DNA of 64,000 nucleotides from contig NZ_JAFIQW010000004.1 in NCBI RefSeq assembly GCF_017355965.1, forward strand, positions 310,001 to 374,000, in the 5' to 3' direction. This DNA is from Desertivibrio insolitus. GTDB lineage: Bacteria > Actinomycetota > Actinomycetes > Actinomycetales > Microbacteriaceae. Under the pieces are notes generated by a model. The model had not been told where the DNA came from. It saw only the letters and a list, made by a program, of their open reading frames with translations, and made no database searches. The translations under genes and the position numbers were made by a program. Shown one piece after another: positions 34,610 to 44,473 of the stretch (position 1 is its first letter; the number at the start of each line of letters is the position of its first letter).

Positions 34610-37267
34610 ATGCAAACCGCTGAAATCCGTCGCCGCTGGCTCGACTACTTCGGTGAGCGCGGCCACACCGTGGTCCCCTCCGCGTCGCTCGTGAGCGACG
34701 ACCCCTCGCTGCTCTTCACGGTCGCGGGCATGGTGCCCTTCGTGCCGTACCTCACCGGACTCGTGCCCGCGCCGTTCCCGCGCGCGACGAGCGTGCAGAA
34801 GTGCATCCGCACCAACGACATCGAGGAGGTCGGCAAGACCCCTCGCCACGGCACGTTCTTCCAGATGAACGGCAACTTCTCCTTCGGCGACTACTTCAAG
34901 GAGGGGGCCATCGGCTACGCCTGGGACCTCCTCACCCGGAGCGAGTCCGACGGTGGCCTCGGTTTCGACGAGCGCGACCTCTGGGTCACCGTCTACGAGG
35001 ACGACGACGAGGCGATGAACCTCTGGAAGAACATCGCGGGCCTGCCGGAGGAGCGCATCCAGCGCCTCGGCCGCGACACGAACTACTGGTCCACGGGCCA
35101 GCCCGGCCCCGCCGGCCCCTGCTCCGAGATCTTCTTCGACCGCGGCCCGGCCTACGGGCGCGACGGCGGCCCGGCGACCGACGACGACCGGTACGTCGAG
35201 ATCTGGAACCTCGTGTTCATGCAGTACGCGATCGACGAGGTGCGCTCGAAGACCGAGTTCCGCATCGTCGGCGACCTGCCGAACAAGAACATCGACACCG
35301 GCATGGGCCTCGAGCGGGTCGCGTTCCTCAAGCAGGGCGTCGACAACATCTACGAGACCGACCAGCTGCGCGCCGTCATCGACGTCGCCCAGGAGCTGAG
35401 CGGCCACCGCTACGGCGCGAACCACGACGACGACGTGCGCATGCGCATCCTCGCCGACCACGTGCGTTCGTCGCTCATGCTGCTCTCCGACGGCGTCACC
35501 CCGTCGAACGAGGGCCGCGGCTACATCCTGCGCCGCCTCATGCGTCGCTCGATCCGCTCGATCCGGCTGCTCGGCGTCGACACCGCGACGTTCCCGGAGC
35601 TCTTCGCCGCGTCGCGCGACGCGATGAAGGCCTCGTACCCCGAGGTGGAGCACGACTACGACCGGCTCTCGCGCATCGCGTTCGCCGAGGAGGACGCGTT
35701 CCTCCGCACGCTCGCGAGCGGCTCCACGGTGCTCGACGTCGCCGTGGGCAAGGCGAAGGATGCCGGCGGGCAGACGCTCCCCGGCGACACCGCGTTCCTG
35801 CTGCACGACACCTACGGCTTCCCGATCGATCTCACCCTCGAGATCGCCGAGGAGGCGGGGCTCGCGGTCGACCGCGGCGCGTTCGACAAGCTCATGACCG
35901 AGCAGCGCGCGCGGGCCAAGGCCGACGCGAAGGCGAAGAAGACCGCCCTCGCCGACCTCTCCGTCTACAGCGACCTCCGCGCCCAGGGCGAGACCGTCTT
36001 CACGGGCTACGACTACCTCGAGACCGAGAGCACGATCCTCGGCATCATCGTCGGCGGCGAGAGCGTGCAGAAGGCCTCGGCGGGCGACATCGCCGAGGTC
36101 ATCCTCGCCGAGACCGCGCTGTACCCCGAGTCCGGCGGCCAGGAGGCCGACCAGGGGTCGATCGTGGGACGCGGCTTCGACCTCGAGGTGCTCGACGTGC
36201 AGCGCCCGGTCAAGGGCCTCATCAGCCACCGCGTGCAGGTGCGCTCCGGCGAGGTCGCCGTCGGCGACGAGGCGACCACCCTCGTCGACCGCGACTACCG
36301 CCGCGGCGCGACCCAAGCGCACACCGCGACCCACCTCATCCACGCGGCCCTGCGTCAGGTGCTCGGTCCCGACGCGCACCAGGCGGGGTCGTACAACCGC
36401 GCCGGCTACATGCGCCTCGACTTCAACTGGAGCCAGCCGCTCAGCGCCGAGACCCGCAGCGAGATCGAGGAGATCTCGAACGACGCGATCCGGCAGAACC
36501 ACGAGGTGCAGACGCGGATCATGCCGCTCGACGAGGCCAGAGCGCTCGGCGCCATGGCGCTGTTCGGCGAGAAGTACGGCGAGACCGTGCGCGTCGTCGA
36601 CATCGGCGGCCCCTGGTCACTCGAGCTCTGCGCCGGCACCCACGTGTCCCGCTCGAGCGAGGTCGGCCTCATCGACCTCGTGAGCGAGTCGTCGATCGGC
36701 TCGACCGCCCGCCGCGTCGAGTCGCTCGTCGGCGCCGACGCCTTCCGCGAGTTCGCGACCGAGCGCGCGCTCGTCGCGCAGCTCACCTCGTCGCTCAAGA
36801 CGCCGAAGGACCAGCTGCCCGACCGCATCTCCGAGCTCGTCGCCAGCCTCAAGGCGGCCGAGCGGCGCATCGCCGAGTTCGAGGCGCAGCAGCTCACCCA
36901 GCGCGTCCCGGCCCTCGTGCAGACGGCCCGCGCCGTCGGCTCGGTGCGCGCCGTCGTGGAGAACGTCGGCGCCCTGAAGAGCGCGGACGAGCTCCGCACG
37001 CTCGCGACGACCGTGCGCCAGCAGCTCGGCGCCGAGGCATCCGTCGTGGCCCTCGCCGGCATCGTCAACGAGAAGCCGGCCGTCGTCGTCGCGACGAACG
37101 ACGCCGCCCGCAAGGCCGGCGCGAAGGCCGGAGCCCTCGCGAAGGTCGCGGCCGGCGTGCTCGGCGGCGGCGGCGGCGGTAAGGACGACCTGGCGCAGGG
37201 CGGCGGCGCGGATGTCACGCGCATCGGCGACGCGCTCGTCGCCGTGTCGCAGGCGCTGCCCGCCTGA
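34610..37267 (+). CDS. alaS: alanyl-tRNA synthetase
   Basis: An 885-residue class II synthetase. Catalytic domain at about 1-240 (MQTAEIRRRWLDYF start; HGTFFQMNGNFSFGDYFK and RDTNYWSTG motifs), tRNA-binding middle, editing domain with the zinc-site histidines HTATHLIHAAL (about 567) and CAGTH (about 672), and a C-terminal C-Ala domain with a Gly-rich run near 850. Full length. Its TGA overlaps the first base of ruvX. It heads a run of touching genes through aroB. Confidence 0.98.
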   Translation: MQTAEIRRRWLDYFGERGHTVVPSASLVSDDPSLLFTVAGMVPFVPYLTGLVPAPFPRATSVQKCIRTNDIEEVGKTPRHGTFFQMNGNFSFGDYFKEGAIGYAWDLLTRSESDGGLGFDERDLWVTVYEDDDEAMNLWKNIAGLPEERIQRLGRDTNYWSTGQPGPAGPCSEIFFDRGPAYGRDGGPATDDDRYVEIWNLVFMQYAIDEVRSKTEFRIVGDLPNKNIDTGMGLERVAFLKQGVDNIYETDQLRAVIDVAQELSGHRYGANHDDDVRMRILADHVRSSLMLLSDGVTPSNEGRGYILRRLMRRSIRSIRLLGVDTATFPELFAASRDAMKASYPEVEHDYDRLSRIAFAEEDAFLRTLASGSTVLDVAVGKAKDAGGQTLPGDTAFLLHDTYGFPIDLTLEIAEEAGLAVDRGAFDKLMTEQRARAKADAKAKKTALADLSVYSDLRAQGETVFTGYDYLETESTILGIIVGGESVQKASAGDIAEVILAETALYPESGGQEADQGSIVGRGFDLEVLDVQRPVKGLISHRVQVRSGEVAVGDEATTLVDRDYRRGATQAHTATHLIHAALRQVLGPDAHQAGSYNRAGYMRLDFNWSQPLSAETRSEIEEISNDAIRQNHEVQTRIMPLDEARALGAMALFGEKYGETVRVVDIGGPWSLELCAGTHVSRSSEVGLIDLVSESSIGSTARRVESLVGADAFREFATERALVAQLTSSLKTPKDQLPDRISELVASLKAAERRIAEFEAQQLTQRVPALVQTARAVGSVRAVVENVGALKSADELRTLATTVRQQLGAEASVVALAGIVNEKPAVVVATNDAARKAGAKAGALAKVAAGVLGGGGGGKDDLAQGGGADVTRIGDALVAVSQALPA

Positions 37268-37713
37268 TGCGCAGCGGGGTGCGGCTCGGGGTCGACGTCG
37301 GCAAGGTGCGCGTCGGCCTCGCCGCCTCCGACCCGCACGGCATGATCGCGACGCCCATCGCGACGCTGCAGCGGGGCGAGAGCCCGATCGCGGCGATCGT
37401 GCGCGAGGCGGAGGAGCGCGACGCGCTCGAGATCCTCGTGGGGCTCCCGCTCTCGCTGAGCGGCGGGAGCACCCCCTCGACCGACGACGCCGTCGGGTTC
37501 GCCCGCGAGCTCGCGGCCGCCACCGAGCGCCCGGTGCGGTTGATCGACGAGCGTCTCACGACCGTCTCGGCCCAGTCGCAACTGCGTCAGGCCGGCCGGT
37601 CGGCCAAGCGCCAGCGGTCCGTCGTGGACCAGGTGGCCGCCGTTATATTGGTGCAGCACGCTCTCGACTCGGAGCGCTCGAGCGGACGCCCGCCGGGCCG
37701 GCCGGTCGACTGA
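37267..37713 (+). CDS. ruvX: Holliday junction resolvase-like RuvX (YqgF)
   Basis: A 148-residue RNase H-fold protein of the YqgF family, linked to rRNA processing and DNA repair. Acidic residues in GVDVGKVRVGLA (Asp10), VGLPLSLSG and IDERLTT, and the C-terminal VDQVAAVILVQHAL segment, are all kept. The ATG overlaps the alaS stop (TGATG). The alaS-ruvX-mltG-aroE order is a standard actinobacterial block. Confidence 0.94.
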   Translation: MRSGVRLGVDVGKVRVGLAASDPHGMIATPIATLQRGESPIAAIVREAEERDALEILVGLPLSLSGGSTPSTDDAVGFARELAAATERPVRLIDERLTTVSAQSQLRQAGRSAKRQRSVVDQVAAVILVQHALDSERSSGRPPGRPVD

Positions 37714-37743
37714 CCCCTCGACGCAAGGACGCAAGGAACCGAC

Positions 37744-38973
37744 GTGGCCGACGAGCCGAGCTGGGAATCCATCTTCACCGAGCAGGCCGACGAGCCTCGC
37801 CGCCCGGTCCCCACGACCACGAGCCCCATCCCCACCGGGGAGACGCTCAGCCGCCGCGAGCGGAAGGCGCGGGAGAAGGCCGAACGCCGTCGCCGCGACG
37901 AGGACACCTACCGTCCGAAGCGCCGCCGCCGCTGGGTCTTCCCCGTCATCGCGCTCGTGCTCGTGCTCGCAGTCTTCGGCGGGGCCGCGTTCGCCGGCTG
38001 GACCCTCTTCGAGGACCGCATCCGCGAGGCGCTCGGCTGGGAGGAGCCCAACGACTACGCGGGCGAGGGCTCCGGCGAGGTCACGATCGCGATCGTGCCC
38101 GGTGACGTCGGCTCCGACGTCGCGCGCACCCTCGCCGAGAACGATGTCGTCATGACATCCGAGGCCTTTTACGACCTGCTGCTCGAGGAGGGCGACGTCT
38201 CGTTCGAGGCCGGCTACTACCTGATGCGGCAGAAGATGAGCGCCCGTGCGGCGCTCGAGCTGCTGACCTCGGGCGAGAACCGGGTCTCCGCGGCGGTCAC
38301 GATCCCCGAGGGCATCACCGTCGCGTCGATCCTCAACCGCCTCTCGGAAGGCACTGACACGCCGCTCGCCGACCTCGAGGCCGCCGCCGCCGACTACGGC
38401 TCGTACGGCCTCCCGGCCGAGGCACCAAACCTCGAGGGCTATCTGTTCCCGGCGACCTACGAGTTCGACCCGGGCACGGCGCCCCGCGACATGCTGCAGA
38501 TCATGGTCAACCGCATGTTCCAGTCGCTCGACGCGGCGGGCGTGCCGGCGGAGCAGCGGCACCAGATCGTCACGAAGGCCTCGCTCATCCAGCGCGAGGC
38601 GCGGCTGACCGACGACTTCTACCGCGTCTCCCGCGTCATCGACAACCGCATCGCGCAGGGCATGCCGCTGCAGTTCGACTCGACCGCGCACTACGGCGCC
38701 GGCTCCGACCTCAGCAGCGTCTTCACGACCGACGCCGAGCGCGCCGATGAGAACCCGTACAACACGTACGTGATCCAGGGGCTGCCGGTCGGCCCGATCT
38801 CGGCGCCGGGCGACCTTGCGGTCGACGCCGCGATGCATCCGGCCGACGGCTCGTGGCTCTACTTCGTCACGATCAACCTCGACTCCGGCGAGACCGTGTT
38901 CTCCGACACGCTGTCGCAGCACAACGCCGCCGTCGAGCAGTTGCAGGAGTGGTGCGCCGCCAATGAGTGCTGA
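37744..38973 (+). CDS. mltG: endolytic transglycosylase MltG
   Basis: A 409-residue membrane-bound lytic transglycosylase that cuts growing glycan strands and so sets their length. A basic cytoplasmic N terminus (about 40-60) precedes one membrane helix (about 60-84), a LysM-like part and the YceG catalytic domain with NLEGYLFPATYEF, the catalytic Glu in IQREARL, and the YNTYVIQGLPVGPI substrate loop. The start is a GTG with AAGGAA upstream. The last 11 bases overlap aroE. Confidence 0.94.
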   Translation: MADEPSWESIFTEQADEPRRPVPTTTSPIPTGETLSRRERKAREKAERRRRDEDTYRPKRRRRWVFPVIALVLVLAVFGGAAFAGWTLFEDRIREALGWEEPNDYAGEGSGEVTIAIVPGDVGSDVARTLAENDVVMTSEAFYDLLLEEGDVSFEAGYYLMRQKMSARAALELLTSGENRVSAAVTIPEGITVASILNRLSEGTDTPLADLEAAAADYGSYGLPAEAPNLEGYLFPATYEFDPGTAPRDMLQIMVNRMFQSLDAAGVPAEQRHQIVTKASLIQREARLTDDFYRVSRVIDNRIAQGMPLQFDSTAHYGAGSDLSSVFTTDAERADENPYNTYVIQGLPVGPISAPGDLAVDAAMHPADGSWLYFVTINLDSGETVFSDTLSQHNAAVEQLQEWCAANEC

Positions 38974-39805
38974 GCCGCGCCGGCTCGCGGTGCTCGGTTC
39001 GCCGATCGGGCACTCGAAGTCGCCGGCGCTGCACGCGGCCGCGTACCGGGTGCTCGGGCTCGACTGGGAGTACTCAGCGGTCGAGGTGACCGAGCACACG
39101 CTCCGCGGCTTCCTCGAGGGCACGGATGACTCGTGGCGCGGGCTCTCGCTCACGATGCCGCTCAAGCGCACCGTGCTTCCCCTGCTCGACCGGCGCGACG
39201 ACGTCGTCGACCTCACCGGCGCGGCCAACACCGTGCTGTTCGAGGACGACGGCAGCCGCTCCGGCTTCAACACCGACGTCGCCGGGCTCGAACGCGCCTT
39301 CGCCACCGCCGGCGTGCACGTCGTGCCGCACGCGGTCGTGCTGGGCGGCGGGGCGACTGCGGGCTCCGCCATCGCGGCCCTCGCCCGGCTCGGCGCGCAG
39401 AGCGTCGTGCTGCGGCTGCGGCGACCGGATGCCGCGGGCGAGCTCGTCCACCTCGCCGAGGCCGTCGGCGTCCGGCTCACGGTCCTCCCGTTCGGCGAGC
39501 CCGACCCGGAGGGCCGCACGGCCGACGCGGTCGTCGGCACGCTGCCGGCGGGCGCGGAGGTCGAGCTCGCGGCGGGGGAGCGGCCCGGGGAGGCATCCGT
39601 CTACTTCGAGGTCGCCTACGACCCGTGGCCGACGCCGCGCGCGACGGCGTGGCAGCAGGCGGGCGGCATCGTGATCCCCGGCATCGAGATGCTCGTCGAG
39701 CAGGCGCTGCTGCAGGTGCGGATCTTCGTCGCGGGCGATCCCGCGACGCCGCTGCGCGACGAGCTCGAGGTGCTCGCGGCGATGCGCGCGTCTCTCGGCC
39801 TCTGA
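38963..39805 (+). CDS. aroE: shikimate dehydrogenase
   Basis: A 280-residue NADPH enzyme that reduces 3-dehydroshikimate. Substrate loop SPIGHSKSP (12-20), catalytic Lys in LTMPLKR (about 68) and Asp in FNTDVAG (about 103) are present, followed by the nucleotide loop LGGGATAGS (131-139). The cofactor loop RLRRPDA carries arginines suited to NADPH. Start ATG 38963 overlaps mltG by 11 bases. Confidence 0.95.
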   Translation: MSAEPRRLAVLGSPIGHSKSPALHAAAYRVLGLDWEYSAVEVTEHTLRGFLEGTDDSWRGLSLTMPLKRTVLPLLDRRDDVVDLTGAANTVLFEDDGSRSGFNTDVAGLERAFATAGVHVVPHAVVLGGGATAGSAIAALARLGAQSVVLRLRRPDAAGELVHLAEAVGVRLTVLPFGEPDPEGRTADAVVGTLPAGAEVELAAGERPGEASVYFEVAYDPWPTPRATAWQQAGGIVIPGIEMLVEQALLQVRIFVAGDPATPLRDELEVLAAMRASLGL

Positions 39806-39827
39806 GCGCTGTGGGAGGATTGCAGCC

Positions 39828-41042
39828 ATGCTTCGCTGGCTGACCGCAGGGGAATCCCATGGCCCCGAGCTGATCGCCGTGGTCGAGGGGCTCCCCGCCG
39901 GAGTCCCCGTCTCGCTCGACTCGGTTCGGGCGGACCTCGCCCGTCGGCGCCTCGGCTACGGCCGTGGCGCGCGCATGAAGTTCGAGGCCGACGAGCTGCA
40001 CGTCTCCGGCGGCGTCCGGCACGGGCTCACCCTCGGCGGGCCCGTCGCGCTGCGCATCGGCAACACCGAGTGGCCCAAGTGGGTCGACGTGATGAACCCT
40101 GAGCCCGTTCCCGCCGAGAAGCTCTCCGGCGGCCGTGGAGCGCCGCTCACCCGCCCCCGCCCCGGCCACGCCGACCTCGTCGGCATGCAGAAGTACGGCT
40201 TCGACGAGGCGCGCCCCGTGCTCGAGCGCGCGAGCGCCCGCGAGACCGCGGCCCGCGTCGCGCTGGGCGCCGTCGCCCGGTCGTTCCTCGGCGAGCTCGG
40301 CATCGAGCTCGTCTCGCACACCCTCTCGATCGGGCCCGTGCGGGTGCCGGAGGATGCCCCGCTGCCGCGCCCGGCGGATGTCGCCGCGCTCGACGCCGAC
40401 CCGCTGCGCTGCTTCGATGCCGCGACCTCCGCGGCGATGGTCGCCGAGGTCGACGACGCGCACAAGACCGGCGACACCCTCGGCGGCGTCGTCGAGGTGC
40501 TCGCGTACGGCCTTCCGCCCGGGCTCGGCTCGTACGTGCACTGGGACCGCCGGCTCGACTCGCAGCTCGCGGCCGCGCTCATGGGCATCCAGGCGATCAA
40601 GGGCGTCGAGGTCGGCGACGGCTTCCTCACCACGACCCGCCGCGGCTCGCAGGCCCACGACGAGCTCGTCACCGACGGCAGCGCGATCTCGCGGCTCAGC
40701 GACCGCGCCGGCGGCATCGAGGGCGGCATGACGACGGGCACCGTGCTGCGCGTCCGCGCCGGCATGAAGCCCATCGCGACCGTGCCGCACGCGCTCCGCA
40801 CGGTCGACGTGTCGACCGGCGACGCGGCCCCCGCGCACCACCAGCGCTCCGACGTCTGCGCCGTGCCCGCAGCCGGCGTCGTCGCCGAGGCGATGGTCGC
40901 GCTCGTGCTCGCGAACTCGGTGCTCGAGAAGTTCGGCGGCGACTCGGTCGCCGAGACCCGCCGCAACCTCGACGCGTACCTCGCCGCGATCCCCGCCAAC
41001 CTGACCACGACGGCCGCGGCGGCGCACGAGATCCTCGGCTGA
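39828..41042 (+). CDS. aroC: chorismate synthase
   Basis: A 404-residue FMN-dependent enzyme making chorismate from EPSP. Seen: [11 protein letters not shown] (4-14), [44 protein letters not shown] and the C-terminal [18 protein letters not shown]. Full length. The ribosome site is GGGAGGA, 10 bases before the ATG. It is followed one base later by aroK, so the last shikimate steps are co-translated. Confidence 0.98.
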   Translation: MLRWLTAGESHGPELIAVVEGLPAGVPVSLDSVRADLARRRLGYGRGARMKFEADELHVSGGVRHGLTLGGPVALRIGNTEWPKWVDVMNPEPVPAEKLSGGRGAPLTRPRPGHADLVGMQKYGFDEARPVLERASARETAARVALGAVARSFLGELGIELVSHTLSIGPVRVPEDAPLPRPADVAALDADPLRCFDAATSAAMVAEVDDAHKTGDTLGGVVEVLAYGLPPGLGSYVHWDRRLDSQLAAALMGIQAIKGVEVGDGFLTTTRRGSQAHDELVTDGSAISRLSDRAGGIEGGMTTGTVLRVRAGMKPIATVPHALRTVDVSTGDAAPAHHQRSDVCAVPAAGVVAEAMVALVLANSVLEKFGGDSVAETRRNLDAYLAAIPANLTTTAAAAHEILG

Positions 41043-41043
41043 C

Positions 41044-41541
41044 GTGGGCGCGAGCCTCGTCCTGATCGGGCCTCCCGCCGCCGGCAAGACCCGGATCGGC
41101 AAGCGCGTCGCGAAAGAGCTCGGCGTCCCCTTCGTCGACACCGACGCCCGCATCGTCGCCGCACACGGCGAGATCCGGCGCATCTTCGAGGAGCACGGCG
41201 AGGAGCACTTCCGCGCCCTCGAGCGCGCCGAGGTCGAGCGGGCACTCGCCGAGGACGCCGTCGTCGCGTTCGGCGGGGGAGCCGTGCTCGACGAGCGCAC
41301 GCAGCGCGATCTCGCGGACGTGCCCGTCGTGCTGCTCACCGTGTCATCCGACGCCGTCGCCGCCCGCATCGGCGGCGACTCGCGCCCTCTGCTCGCGCAG
41401 GGCGGCATCGACGCCTGGCGGGAGCTCTACGAGCGCCGCCGTCCCATCTACGAGCGCCTCGCCGACCTCACGGTCGACACGTCGGCGCGCCCCATGCAGA
41501 CTCTCGCGAAGGAGATCGCCCAGTGGTTGAGAACCAGGTGA
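41044..41541 (+). CDS. aroK: shikimate kinase
   Basis: A 165-residue P-loop kinase. Walker A GPPAAGKT is at 9-16 (with Ala in place of the more usual Gly-Ala/Gly-Ser), the substrate DTDA motif is near 33, the GGGAV loop near 79 and the lid arginine in SRPLL near 117. It starts at a GTG one base after aroC. Its last 19 bases overlap aroB in another frame. Confidence 0.93.
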   Translation: MGASLVLIGPPAAGKTRIGKRVAKELGVPFVDTDARIVAAHGEIRRIFEEHGEEHFRALERAEVERALAEDAVVAFGGGAVLDERTQRDLADVPVVLLTVSSDAVAARIGGDSRPLLAQGGIDAWRELYERRRPIYERLADLTVDTSARPMQTLAKEIAQWLRTR

Positions 41542-42611
41542 CCACCGTGCCCGTCACCGTCGGAAACGGCGGCTACGACATCACGGTCGGCCGCGACATC
41601 CTGACCCAGGGCATCCGCGACGGCCTCGGCCAGAAGGTCGCGAAGGTGCTGATCATCCACGCGCCGACCCTCGGCGCGCGGGCCGAGAAGCTCCGCGAGG
41701 AGCTGAGCGACCGCTACGAGGTGCTGCTCGCCGAGATCCCGGATGCCGAGGGCGCGAAGCGCATCGAGGTCGCCGCCTTCTGCTGGCAGATCATGGGCCA
41801 GACCGACTTCACCCGCACCGACGCCGTCGTCGGGCTCGGCGGGGGAGCGACCACCGACCTCGCGGGCTTCGTCGCGGCCACCTGGCTGCGCGGCGTGCGC
41901 CTCGTGCAGGCGCCGACCACCGTGCTCGGCCTCGTCGACGCGGCGATCGGCGGCAAGACGGGCATCAACACGGCCGAGGGCAAGAACCTCGTCGGGGCGT
42001 TCTACGCGCCCGCCGCGGTCGTCGCCGACCTCGCCCTGCTCGACACGCTGCCGCGCAACGAGATCCTCGCCGGCTACGCCGAGGTCGTGAAGGCCGGCTT
42101 CATCGGCGAGACCGAGATCCTGGACATCGTCGAGGCTGACGTCGAGGCCGCGACCGATCCGACGACCCCGCAGTTCCGGCGCGCGATCGAGCTCGCCATC
42201 CGGCTCAAGGCGCGCGTCGTCAGCGAGGACTTCACCGAGGCGGGGCTCCGCGAGATCCTCAACTACGGACACACGCTCGGTCACGCGATCGAGCACACCG
42301 AGCGCTACCAGTGGCGGCACGGCGCGGCGATCTCGATCGGCATGGTCTTCGCGGCCGAGCTCTCGCGACTCACCGGCTCGCTGAGCGACGCAGAGGTCGA
42401 CCGGCACCGCAGCATCCTGACCTCGCTGTCGCTGCCGACGACGTACCCGCTCGCCCGGTGGAAGACCCTGCTCGCCGCGATGCAGCGCGACAAGAAGGCG
42501 CGCGCGGGCATGCTCCGTTTCATCGTGCTCGACGCGATCGGCCGGCCCTCCACCCTGCAGGGCCCCGAGGAGTCGCTCCTCTACGCGGCCTACTCCGAGC
42601 TCGCGGACTGA
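41523..42611 (+). CDS. aroB: 3-dehydroquinate synthase
   Basis: A 362-residue zinc- and NAD-dependent enzyme converting DAHP to 3-dehydroquinate. Seen: GLGGGATTDLAGFVAATWLRG (with the NAD loop and active-site residues), the KTGIN loop, the zinc ligand Glu in GYAEVVKAGF and the histidines in NYGHTLGHAIEH. GTG start within the end of aroK. This is the last gene of the touching block that began at alaS; in related genomes aroQ usually follows at once. Confidence 0.97.
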   Translation: MVENQVTTVPVTVGNGGYDITVGRDILTQGIRDGLGQKVAKVLIIHAPTLGARAEKLREELSDRYEVLLAEIPDAEGAKRIEVAAFCWQIMGQTDFTRTDAVVGLGGGATTDLAGFVAATWLRGVRLVQAPTTVLGLVDAAIGGKTGINTAEGKNLVGAFYAPAAVVADLALLDTLPRNEILAGYAEVVKAGFIGETEILDIVEADVEAATDPTTPQFRRAIELAIRLKARVVSEDFTEAGLREILNYGHTLGHAIEHTERYQWRHGAAISIGMVFAAELSRLTGSLSDAEVDRHRSILTSLSLPTTYPLARWKTLLAAMQRDKKARAGMLRFIVLDAIGRPSTLQGPEESLLYAAYSELAD

Positions 42612-42726
42612 CCCGCGCGTCCGTTCAGCAGGGAGTCCCCGCCGCGCTCATCGCCGGGCCCCGGATCCGCCGACGCGCGGTCGTCGCAATGGCGCGTGCT
42701 TCCGATGCGGATGCGTCGCCGACCGC

Positions 42727-42766
42727 TGTCGCGGGTGCCGCGCGACATCGCTCGGCATGCGCGACA
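42727..42766. repeat. left 40-base hairpin repeat of the DUF559 gene
   Basis: Arms TGTCGCGGGTGCCG and CGGCATGCGCGACA pair at 12 of 14 positions around a 12-base loop containing GACAT. Compared in reverse orientation with 43856-43895, 31 of 40 bases agree. The rest of 42612-42879 holds no gene that I can support. Confidence 0.8.
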
Positions 42767-42879
42767 GGGGTCGGCGTGGGGTGGAATCACTCCTCCTGCA
42801 CAGCCGACCACCCGAACGACCGGCTCACCATCGCGGGCGGCCGGACCCGGCGGCTCGGCCGGCGGCGGATGCTGCCGGC

Positions 42880-43851
42880 GTGGCAGACATCGCGCTCGAC
42901 CAGATCGTGTTCACCCGCACGCTGCTCACCGCGGGTGACCGAGCGGCGTTCTACCGGCGTGCCGCCGATGGCGACTACGTGTCGCTCGCCCGAGGGGCCT
43001 ACGCCGGTACCGCCGATCTGGCAAGGTGCCTTCCCGAGGAACGTCACCGCGCAGCGGTGCTCGCCCTGTCGGCGCTGCGCCGCGACCTCGTGTTCTCCTC
43101 CGTGTCGGCGGCCCTCGTCTGGCGGCGTCCCTGGGTCGGGGCGCCGCCGAAGAAGCCGCACGCGCTCGCACTCGGCGCGACCTCGGGCCGCTCGACTGCC
43201 GGCATCACCCGCCACGTCGCCGCGGCCGACGAGGCACGGATCGACGTGCACGGGATCCTGGTGACGCCGCTCGCGCGCACGCTGGTCGATGCCGCCCGTC
43301 ACACCACCCTGCCGTCGGCCGTGGCGATGCTCGACCACGCGCTGTCGCCCGCGAACCCGGCGGAGACGTGGCCCGCGTCCGCGCGTTGCACCCGCGAGGA
43401 CCTGGCAATGGAGCACGAGCGGGGCAGCACCCGCGGTGGGGCGCGGGCACGGCTCGCAATCGGAGCCGCCTCCGGCGCCTCCGGGTCGCTCGGCGAGTCG
43501 GTGTGCCGGGTACTGATCGCGCAGCTGGGCTTCCCGGCCCCGGTACTTCAGCAGGAGTTCCGCGACGCCGACGGGCTGATCGGCTACACCGACTTCTTCT
43601 GGCCGGAGCTCGGGCTCGTCGTCGAGTTCGACGGGCGCGCGAAATACCTGCGCGACGAGTACACCTCGGGGCGGAGCCCGGGCGAGATCGTGCTCGCCGA
43701 GAAGCGCCGCGAGGACCGGTTGCGCGCGCGCGGGCTCCGCGTGATCCGCCTCGACTGGGAGGAGCTCCGGCATCCTGAGCGCGTCGCCGCCCGCCTCGAA
43801 CGCGCCGGCCTCGTGCGTGCTCACGTCAGTGCGCCGCAGTGGTTGCGCTGA
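42880..43851 (+). CDS. DUF559 (Vsr-like PD-(D/E)XK) protein with AbiEi-like N-terminal half
   Basis: A 323-residue two-part protein. Residues about 1-165 resemble the AbiEi antitoxin fold: a winged-helix-like start, FSSVSAALVWRRPW, then VHGILVTPLARTLVDAAR. Residues about 205-320 are a DUF559 nuclease-like domain of the Vsr/PD-(D/E)XK class: YTDFFWPELGLVVEFDGRAKY carries the Asp, the Glu-Phe-Asp and the Lys expected of the active site, and RLRARGLRVIRLDWEEL is the family end. The GTG start is six bases after a weak -10 (GATGCT), a possible leaderless start. It stands between aroB and aroQ and is flanked by inverted hairpin repeats. The function of the family is unknown. Confidence 0.78.
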   Translation: MADIALDQIVFTRTLLTAGDRAAFYRRAADGDYVSLARGAYAGTADLARCLPEERHRAAVLALSALRRDLVFSSVSAALVWRRPWVGAPPKKPHALALGATSGRSTAGITRHVAAADEARIDVHGILVTPLARTLVDAARHTTLPSAVAMLDHALSPANPAETWPASARCTREDLAMEHERGSTRGGARARLAIGAASGASGSLGESVCRVLIAQLGFPAPVLQQEFRDADGLIGYTDFFWPELGLVVEFDGRAKYLRDEYTSGRSPGEIVLAEKRREDRLRARGLRVIRLDWEELRHPERVAARLERAGLVRAHVSAPQWLR

Positions 43852-43855
43852 CCGT

Positions 43856-43895
43856 CGTCGCACGCGCCGAGCAATGTCACGCGGCGCGTGCGACA
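43856..43895. repeat. right 40-base hairpin repeat of the DUF559 gene
   Basis: GTCGCACGCGCCG (43857-43869) and CGGCGCGTGCGAC (43882-43894) pair perfectly (13 bp) around a 12-base loop. It starts four bases after the stop codon. It could also end the transcript, but a related copy in inverted orientation lies upstream of the gene. Confidence 0.85.
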
Positions 43896-43958
43896 GGGCG
43901 CGACTTCCCGCCGGACGTTATGGCGCGGCCGCGCGACCGGCGGATGACGCGGGGTCAG

Positions 43959-43964
43959 TAGGGT
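43959..43964 (+). promoter_or_regulatory. -10 box of aroQ
   Basis: TAGGGT lies seven bases before the aroQ ATG, giving a leaderless start and a promoter separate from the aro block upstream. Confidence 0.6.
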
Positions 43965-43971
43965 GGGAGCC

Positions 43972-44409
43972 ATGCAGAAGGTGCTCGTGCTCAACGGCCC
44001 GAACCTCGGCCGGCTCGGGAGCCGCGAGCCCGACGTCTACGGCGGCGGCACGCTCGCCGACCTCAAGGAGCAGCTCGAGGCCGACCACCCCTCCGTCGAG
44101 GTCGACCTGCGGCAGACCGACGACGAGGGGCAGCTCATCGGCTGGCTGCACGAGGCCGCCGACGCGCGCACGCCCGTCATCCTGAACCCCGCCGCGTTCA
44201 CCCACTACTCCTACGCGCTGCGCGACGCCGTCGCGATCGTGACCAAGGCAGGCGTGCCGCTCGTCGAGGTGCACATCTCCAATCCGCACGCGCGCGAGGA
44301 GTTCCGGCACACGAGCGTCATCTCCGGCGTCGCCACGGGCGTCATCGCCGGGTTCGGCTTCGACTCCTACTCGTCGGCGCTCTGGCTCATTCGCCGCCGC
44401 TCGAACTGA
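43972..44409 (+). CDS. aroQ: type II 3-dehydroquinate dehydratase
   Basis: A 145-residue type II dehydroquinase, which forms dodecamers and dehydrates 3-dehydroquinate. Seen: [19 protein letters not shown] (8-26) with the catalytic Tyr and the flexible-loop Arg, [15 protein letters not shown], and [16 protein letters not shown] with the catalytic His. I chose ATG 43972 from the leaderless box; a GTG at 43963 would add three residues. It completes the shikimate pathway genes but is cut off from aroB by the DUF559 gene. Confidence 0.97.
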   Translation: MQKVLVLNGPNLGRLGSREPDVYGGGTLADLKEQLEADHPSVEVDLRQTDDEGQLIGWLHEAADARTPVILNPAAFTHYSYALRDAVAIVTKAGVPLVEVHISNPHAREEFRHTSVISGVATGVIAGFGFDSYSSALWLIRRRSN

Positions 44410-44414
44410 CCGGG

Positions 44415-44420
44415 TACGAT
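44415..44420 (+). promoter_or_regulatory. -10 box of efp
   Basis: TACGAT lies 54 bases before the efp ATG, just after the aroQ stop. Confidence 0.45.
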
Positions 44421-44473
44421 TCTGTGTCGCCTTACGGCGACCTTACCGACTACCGAATGGACTTCCTCCCCGC

